DNA of 64,000 bases, from the NCBI RefSeq assembly GCF_947501225.1, contig NZ_CANMUW010000007.1:62001-126000 (forward strand). The letters run 5' to 3'. The position numbers were made by a program, and so were the translations under genes. Below the pieces are notes generated by a model. That model saw only the letters and a program-made list of their open reading frames with translations, made no database searches and was not told the DNA's origin. Position 1 is the stretch's first letter. Each line of letters begins with the position of its first letter. This document shows positions 61,769 through 64,000 of this stretch, piece by piece. Source of the DNA: an uncultured Shewanella sp. Its GTDB lineage: Bacteria; Pseudomonadota; Gammaproteobacteria; Enterobacterales; Shewanellaceae.

Positions 61769-63328
61769 TTAAAGTCCCGTTTTTAACTTCCAGGGGCGAA
61801 TTCCCAGCATTATCATGCTTATTAAATAGCTGGCACCTCCTAAACCTATATACCCTAACAGCCATATCGCTCTTTGGGTAAATGCCTGCTGTAACCACAG
61901 CTCCTGGCTCGGTAGAAACTGCATTAAGACCAAGACCATCACCAAACAGGAGAGCAAGGTTTTGAAAAAGAATAAGCCTGTCTGCCTTGTTAAGCTGTAG
62001 ACTCCGGCTCTATGTAATCCACGATAGAGCAGGCTTGCATTAAGCAGCGCAGAGAGAGAGGTCGCAATAGCTAAACCAACATAGCCAAACGGTATGGCGA
62101 AAATAACGTTAAACACCATATTGCTTACCATGGCAATGATGCCATAACGGACAGGTGTCTTGGTGTCTTGTCTTGAGTAATAACCCGGAGCCAGTACCTT
62201 TATCAACATAAAGCTGAGCAAACCACTACCGTAAGCCATCAGGCTATACGATGCCATATTTACATCATCGACGGTGAATGCGCCGCGCATAAACAAGACC
62301 ATCAGCATCGGCTTAGCCAATAAGATCAAGCCACACATCGCAGGCATACCCAGTAACAGAATCGCTTTTACTCCCCAATCCATGGTTGTTTCAAAGCCCT
62401 TCCCTTCATCATTAACATGCTTTTTAGATAAGGCGGGTAAGATCACAGTCGCAATAGCAATACCGAACAGGCCCAGAGGAAACTCGAGCAAACGGTCAGA
62501 ATAGTAGAGCCAACTTATCGATCCCGTCATCAGGTAACTGGCAATAAAGGTGTCAAATAACAAGTTGATCTGAGAAACAGAGACCCCAAAGATTGCCGGT
62601 AACATCAGGGTCCTGATTCTGATGACTCCGGGATGAGTCCACCCCCAGGATGGTTTAACTAAGGCTTTCTCTTTAAACAGAAAGGGGAGTTGAAACAGAA
62701 ACTGTATTAAACCACCGAAGAATACCCCCAGCGCCAAACCTATCTCAGGCTGTTCAAGCTGTGGCGCAATGAACAGCGCAGCACTGATAATGGCGATATT
62801 TAAAAATACAGGCGTAAAAGCCGAAACCGCAAATCGGCCTCGGGTATTCAGAATGGAGCCAGCCAACGCAGTGAAGGTGATAAACCACAGATATGGGAAG
62901 GTGATTTTTAACAGCAGTGAAGCTAACTCAAACTTTTCACCACTTGGCTCATCGTTTATCCAGGCAACAAACCACCCATTACCAAACAGAGCAATCAAAA
63001 CCGGTGAGGCAAGAACACCAACCAGAGTCACAATACTAACGAGTACGCCTAATGTCCCTGAGACTTTAGCGATCAGCTGCCGAACCTGTTCATCGGACTC
63101 CTTTTGCTGATACTCGGTGAACACAGGCACAAATGCCTGAGCAAAGGCCCCTTCGGCAAACAAGCGTCTTAAGAAGTTCGGAATTTTATTCGCCAGGATG
63201 AACACATCGGCGCCGCTACCGGCCCCCATCAAGTTGGCAATAACGACATCCCTAACCAAACCTAAGATACGGGAAACTAAGGTCATAGCACTAACGATAA
63301 TGCCTGACTTAACTAATTTTTTACTCAA
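61769..63328 (-). CDS. murJ: Lipid II flippase MurJ (MviN), 519 aa
   Basis: MOP-superfamily exporter with 14 helices that flips lipid II for peptidoglycan synthesis. Start at TTG 63328 (MSKKLVKSGIIVSAMTLVSR) after CAGGGGG; an upstream TTG at 63349 would add seven atypical residues. Signature RILGLVRDVVIANLMGAGSG near 20-39, then ADVFILANKIPNFLRRLFAE, and AFVPVFTEYQQKE. Normal length. Divergent from rpsT; the rpsT-murJ-ribF-ileS order is conserved in gammaproteobacteria. Confidence 0.96.
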   Translation of the reverse strand: MSKKLVKSGIIVSAMTLVSRILGLVRDVVIANLMGAGSGADVFILANKIPNFLRRLFAEGAFAQAFVPVFTEYQQKESDEQVRQLIAKVSGTLGVLVSIVTLVGVLASPVLIALFGNGWFVAWINDEPSGEKFELASLLLKITFPYLWFITFTALAGSILNTRGRFAVSAFTPVFLNIAIISAALFIAPQLEQPEIGLALGVFFGGLIQFLFQLPFLFKEKALVKPSWGWTHPGVIRIRTLMLPAIFGVSVSQINLLFDTFIASYLMTGSISWLYYSDRLLEFPLGLFGIAIATVILPALSKKHVNDEGKGFETTMDWGVKAILLLGMPAMCGLILLAKPMLMVLFMRGAFTVDDVNMASYSLMAYGSGLLSFMLIKVLAPGYYSRQDTKTPVRYGIIAMVSNMVFNVIFAIPFGYVGLAIATSLSALLNASLLYRGLHRAGVYSLTRQTGLFFFKTLLSCLVMVLVLMQFLPSQELWLQQAFTQRAIWLLGYIGLGGASYLISMIMLGIRPWKLKTGL

Positions 63329-63505
63329 AAAACCCCCTGAATCGAGCAAAACAGTTCAGGTGAGTAGTCTCAAAAAATTGATTTTCCCCCTGTCACCTTC
63401 CAGCAATAACTGCTAGAATTGCGCACCATATTACACGAGTTAGGTTGAAGATAGCCAAGTTGATTGGATTAATTTGTCTTTAAGATAAAGATTCAATTAT
63501 TGTCA

Positions 63506-63534
63506 TTGACAAAGTGACAAAAATAGGGCATATT
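63506..63534 (+). promoter_or_regulatory. rpsT promoter
   Basis: TTGACA at 63506-63511, 17 bases, CATATT at 63529-63534. A sigma70-type promoter about 40 bases before the start codon. Confidence 0.75.
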
Positions 63535-63574
63535 CCCGACCTTTAAAATATCTAACCCTTTTAGGAGTTGCACC

Positions 63575-63841
63575 TTGGCTAATAGCAAGTCTGCAAAGAA
63601 GCGCGCGCTTCAATCTGAAAAGCGTCGTCAGCATAACGCTAGCCGTCGCTCAATGTTACGTTCATACGTAAAGAAAGTTATCGTAGCTATCCATGCTGGC
63701 GATCACGCAGCGGCGACTGAAGCATTTAATGCTGCACAACCAATCCTTGACCGTATGGCGACTAAAGGCCTTATTCACAAGAATAAAGCTGCCCGTCATA
63801 AGGCTCGTTTAAACACCAGAATCAAGGCACTTGCTGCTTAA
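63575..63841 (+). CDS. rpsT: 30S ribosomal protein S20, 88 aa
   Basis: Primary 16S rRNA-binding protein: [20 protein letters not shown] at the N-terminus, strongly basic helices, and [20 protein letters not shown] before the basic tail. It begins with TTG, nine bases after TAGGAG. E. coli rpsT also uses UUG, and that weak start is part of S20 autogenous control, so the same control is likely here. Divergent from murJ; terminator follows. Confidence 0.97.
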   Translation: MANSKSAKKRALQSEKRRQHNASRRSMLRSYVKKVIVAIHAGDHAAATEAFNAAQPILDRMATKGLIHKNKAARHKARLNTRIKALAA

Positions 63842-63858
63842 TTCTTAGTTTAACGATT

Positions 63859-63886
63859 AAAAAACCGGCTCAGGCCGGTTTTTTTA
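63859..63886 (+). terminator. Terminator of rpsT
   Basis: AAAACCGGC TCAG GCCGGTTTTT with a long T run, about 20 bases after the stop. Confidence 0.88.
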
Positions 63887-64000
63887 TGTCTGCTTTTTAC
63901 CTTTACGATACCTATCTGGCTAATTAGCTGATCAGTTTTGAACCATTGTTGCTTATTTAAATTATGACCCATTGATAAATGAATGGCGATTCACTCTCGA
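63887..64000. other. Window edge, no feature seen
   Basis: 114 bases with no open frame or clear site before the end of the window. Confidence 0.5.

Overview
The window reads as chromosomal DNA of a marine gammaproteobacterium, most probably a Shewanella. The grounds are the gene order yqgE-ruvX-pilU-pilT-yggS-proC-yggT-yggU-rdgB-hemW, the Shewanella-type GlcNAc/chitin module (nagP, nagX, nagA, nagK, nagR), and the rpsT/murJ-ribF-ileS-lspA-fkpB-ispH block. Base composition looks moderate throughout, and I see no prophage, plasmid backbone, intact IS element or CRISPR array. No species name is claimed.

Layout. 1-11.3 kb is a loose series of single genes: a possible group II intron remnant, an unknown small protein, NADH dehydrogenase II, a small lipoprotein, an acyl-CoA thioesterase, threonine aldolase, a TRIC-family membrane protein, MscS, an OmpA-like protein, a PACE efflux pump divergent from a LysR regulator, a DUF924 protein, a DUF4136 lipoprotein and a small membrane protein behind a perfect Fur-box palindrome. 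11.5-28.6 kb is core housekeeping: yciH, yqgE, ruvX, an outer membrane barrel, pilU/pilT, yggS-proC-yggT-yggU-(DUF4426)-rdgB-hemW, a LysR regulator, yggN, yggL-glsA, and trmB divergent from mutY-yggX. 28.9-30.1 kb is a yceI/cytochrome b561 pair. 30.4-32.0 kb is an RNA region: two tRNA-Phe/tRNA-Thr pairs produced by a tandem duplication about 0.9 kb apart, with several decayed or remodelled tRNA-Thr-like elements between and after them.

32.2-47.3 kb is a chitin/GlcNAc utilisation locus. A TonB-dependent receptor would bring in chitooligosaccharides, a GH20 hexosaminidase lipoprotein would release GlcNAc, NagP imports it, NagK phosphorylates it and NagA deacetylates it. NagX is a membrane protein of the pathway and NagR is the LacI-type regulator. 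A SapC-like protein and a tryptophan-halogenase-like flavoprotein belong to the same locus. Five copies of the palindrome TGACAnCGnTGTCA lie in front of these units and are very probably NagR operators. One of them faces a short gene-free stretch that ends in a strong terminator and may encode a small RNA. No nagB (glucosamine-6-phosphate deaminase) is present here.

47.4-55.6 kb holds PII (glnB) and the minor-pilin/assembly cluster of a type IVa pilus: two FimT/GspH pseudopilins on the plus strand and pilV-pilW-pilX-pilY1-pilE plus a small exported protein on the minus strand. 55.8-63.9 kb is the conserved ispH-fkpB-lspA-ileS-ribF-murJ series on the minus strand, divergent from rpsT. Starts were adjusted by Shine-Dalgarno position, signal sequence and family length. 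All functional calls rest on recognising sequence motifs and gene order by eye; no database search was run.
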